Shown: positions 62,443 to 64,000 of the stretch, in pieces
Position numbering within the stretch: position 1 is the stretch's first letter
How the letters are laid out: every line of letters starts with the position of its first letter
Position numbers and translations under genes: made by a program
Notes under the pieces: model-generated
What the model was told of the DNA's origin: nothing
Databases searched by the model: none
What the model saw: the letters and a program-made list of their open reading frames with translations, nothing else
Source of the DNA: Orientallactaga sibirica
Lineage: Eukaryota > Chordata > Mammalia > Rodentia > Dipodidae
Length of the DNA stretch: 64,000 bases
Direction of reading: 5' to 3'
NCBI GenBank assembly: GCA_036365145.1
Contig: JAEOAD010000048.1
Span: 12,534,501 to 12,598,500, forward strand

Positions 62443-62555
62443 TTGCCAGGCATGGTGGGAGGATCGCCAGGAGTCTGAGGCCACCCTGAGATGATATAGT
62501 GAATTCCAGGTCAGCCTGAGCTAGAACAAGACCCTATCTTGAAAAACCCAAAAAA
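62443..62555 (+). mobile_element. B1 SINE, internal deletion
   Basis: GCCAGGCATGGTGGGAGGAT skips ~40 bp. Confidence 0.92.
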
Positions 62556-62565
62556 ATGAGGGGGG

Positions 62566-62736
62566 TGGGGTGGAGAAGATTGCTCAGTAGTTAAGACACT
62601 TGCCTAAAAAGCCTAACTCAGGTTGGATTGCCTAGTATCCACATAAAGCCAGAGGCGCATGCATCTAGAGTTCCTTTATAGCAGCCGACATTCCTGGAGC
62701 CCAGACATGGCATGTCCATTCTCTGTATCTGTCCCT

Positions 62737-62775
<39 letters not shown>

Positions 62776-62825
62776 CTGCTTGCAAATAAATAAAGTCAAT
62801 AATAATAAATAATAATAATAAAGAA
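62566..62825 (+). mobile_element. DIP SINE
   Basis: (CT)n of ~33 bp at 62740-62772; (AAT)n tail. Confidence 0.92.
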
Positions 62826-63203
62826 ATAACAGGGGCTTGCCTCAAAGAAGAGAGTCATGAATTTAAAGTAAGAGGCAGAGCTGAGCCTGGTCAGGGCTGC
62901 AATTTGCTGGTCTGTGGACCAGCCAAAGTGGGGAGCTAAAGCAGGAACCCCTTGAAGGAAGCTGAGCACCAAAATGAGGACTCAGAAACCTCATCTTTTT
63001 TACATGCCCACCAGCCTGGAGAAATAACATCTCCTCCATCTACCAGAATGTAATGCCAAGTTTGCAAGCTAGGGGTGCGTGCGTGTGTGTGTGCGTGATC
63101 GTGTGTGCGCACAGGCACATCCATGCACATTTTTGTACATACCTATGGAAGCCATAGAACAACCCAGTGTCATTCTTTGAGGCTAGAAGCCCTTCACTTT
63201 TTT
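62826..63203. other. single-copy block with TG/CG tract
   Basis: GTGCGTGCGTGTGTGTGTGC near 63075; otherwise nothing recognised. Confidence 0.45.
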
Positions 63204-63204
63204 T

Positions 63205-63405
63205 AACATTTGTATTTATTCATTTGAGCTGGGGGGGTGCAGCTAGAGAGAGAGAATGGGTGTGCCAGGGCCTCCAGCAGCTGCAAATGAACTCCAGACC
63301 CATGTGCCACCTCATGCATCAGGCCAATGTGGGTCCCGGGGAATCAAACCTGGGTCCTTTAGCTTTGCAAGCAAACACCTTACCTGCAAAGCCATCTCTC
63401 CAGCT
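63205..63405 (-). mobile_element. DIP SINE
   Basis: Antisense; ends CCATCTCTCCAGCTC. Confidence 0.92.
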
Positions 63406-63407
63406 CT

Positions 63408-63576
63408 TTATTTGTTTGTTTATTTATTTATTTACTTGTTTTCTGAGACAGGGTCTCTTACCAGTCTGGAACTCATGTAATTAGGCTAGAATGGCTGGCC
63501 AGTGAGCTCCAGTCATCCGACTGTATCCACCTCCCCAGTGCTGTGATTACAAGCATGCACCACCATGCCCAACTTA
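63408..63576 (-). mobile_element. old B1 SINE
   Basis: CTGAGACAGGGTCTCTTACC ... CACCACCATGCCCAAC; murine-like type. Confidence 0.82.
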
Positions 63577-63577
63577 A

Positions 63578-63782
63578 AAAAACATTATTTATTAAATATT
63601 TTTAAATTTTATTTATTAGAAAGAAAGAGAGAATGGGCACTCCAGGGCCTCTAGCCACTGTAAAAGAACTCCAAATGCATGCGCCACCTTGTGCATCTGG
63701 CTTACATGGGACCTGGAGAATCAAACCTGGATCCTTAGGCTTCACAGGCAAGCACCTTAACTGCTAAGCCATCTCTCCAGCT
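63578..63782 (-). mobile_element. DIP SINE
   Basis: Complete antisense copy. Confidence 0.93.
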
Positions 63783-63789
63783 TTAGTTA

Positions 63790-63803
63790 ATTAATTAGTG
63801 TAT

Positions 63804-63846
<43 letters not shown>

Positions 63847-64000
63847 TTTGCAGAGAGAGATAGAAGAGAGACAGAGAGAATGGGCATGCCAGGGCCTCTA
63901 GCCACACTGTAAACCGACTCCAGATGCATGTGCCATTTTGTGCATCTGGCTTTATGGGGTACTGGGGAATTGAACTCAAGTCATTAGGCTTTTCAGACAA
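63790..64000 (-). mobile_element. DIP SINE, cut by window end
   Basis: Tail of about 13 TTTA units (63800-63850), then body up to the window edge; head not visible. Confidence 0.92.

Noticed and set aside
1..64000. Search for viral genes, bacterial operons, CRISPR, riboswitches, toxin-antitoxin or other compact systems
   Set aside because: None seen. The base composition, SINE load and pseudogene show ordinary mammalian noncoding DNA. LTRs lack internal gag/pol/env sequence.

Overview
The window is nuclear DNA from a rodent, most likely a jerboa or a close relative (Dipodoidea, for example Jaculus). The basis is the dominant repeat: a tRNA-derived SINE of about 200 bp that starts GGGCTGGAGAGATGGCTTAG, carries pol III A and B boxes (B box GGTTCGATTCC) and ends in a (CT)n stretch plus an (AAATA)n tail. 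It has the B2-superfamily head but not the body of mouse or rat B2, which fits the family described from jerboas as DIP. It occurs about 100 times on both strands, alongside more than 60 copies of a 7SL-derived B1 (GCCGGGCGTGGTGGCGCAC...). No bacterial or viral gene organisation is present.

No intact protein-coding gene was found. Almost every open frame of 60-150 codons lies in a SINE, an L1 3' end or a microsatellite. One gene relic is clear: a processed pseudogene of ribosomal protein S13 at about 4255-4896, split by a B1. Two short, unidentified candidate terminal exons (35699-35820 on minus, 36525-36653 on plus) each follow a good 3' splice site. The window reads as intergenic or intronic sequence.

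Layout: 1-15 kb is SINE-rich, with L2, MIR, MaLR and L1 remnants and the Rps13 pseudogene. 15.15-20.52 kb is a direct tandem duplication of a 2.68 kb unit. 20.5-26 kb is mainly SINEs plus an AT-rich single-copy block (22.8-23.5 kb). 25.9-26.6 kb is a CpG-richer single-copy block with clustered transcription-factor-like motifs. 27-35 kb holds MaLR LTRs, MER5-like DNA elements, microsatellites grown from SINE tails and a nested SINE hotspot. 35.6-36.7 kb holds the candidate exons. 38-47 kb has L1 3' ends, a probable ERV LTR, MER5A and patchwork SINEs. 47-55 kb has the longest low-repeat stretch (53.3-55.4 kb) and a MER2 element. 55-64 kb is again SINEs, an LTR and a long L1 3' end.

Convention: + means the element's own 5'->3' direction follows the given strand. 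A minus-strand DIP appears as a T-rich tail, then a GA run, and ends ...CCATCTCTCCAGCCC. A minus-strand B1 appears as GAGGTAGGGTCTCACTCTAG... ending ...CACCACGCCCGGC. Element names come from recall of consensus sequences; no database search was run. Ends are good to roughly 5-15 bp.
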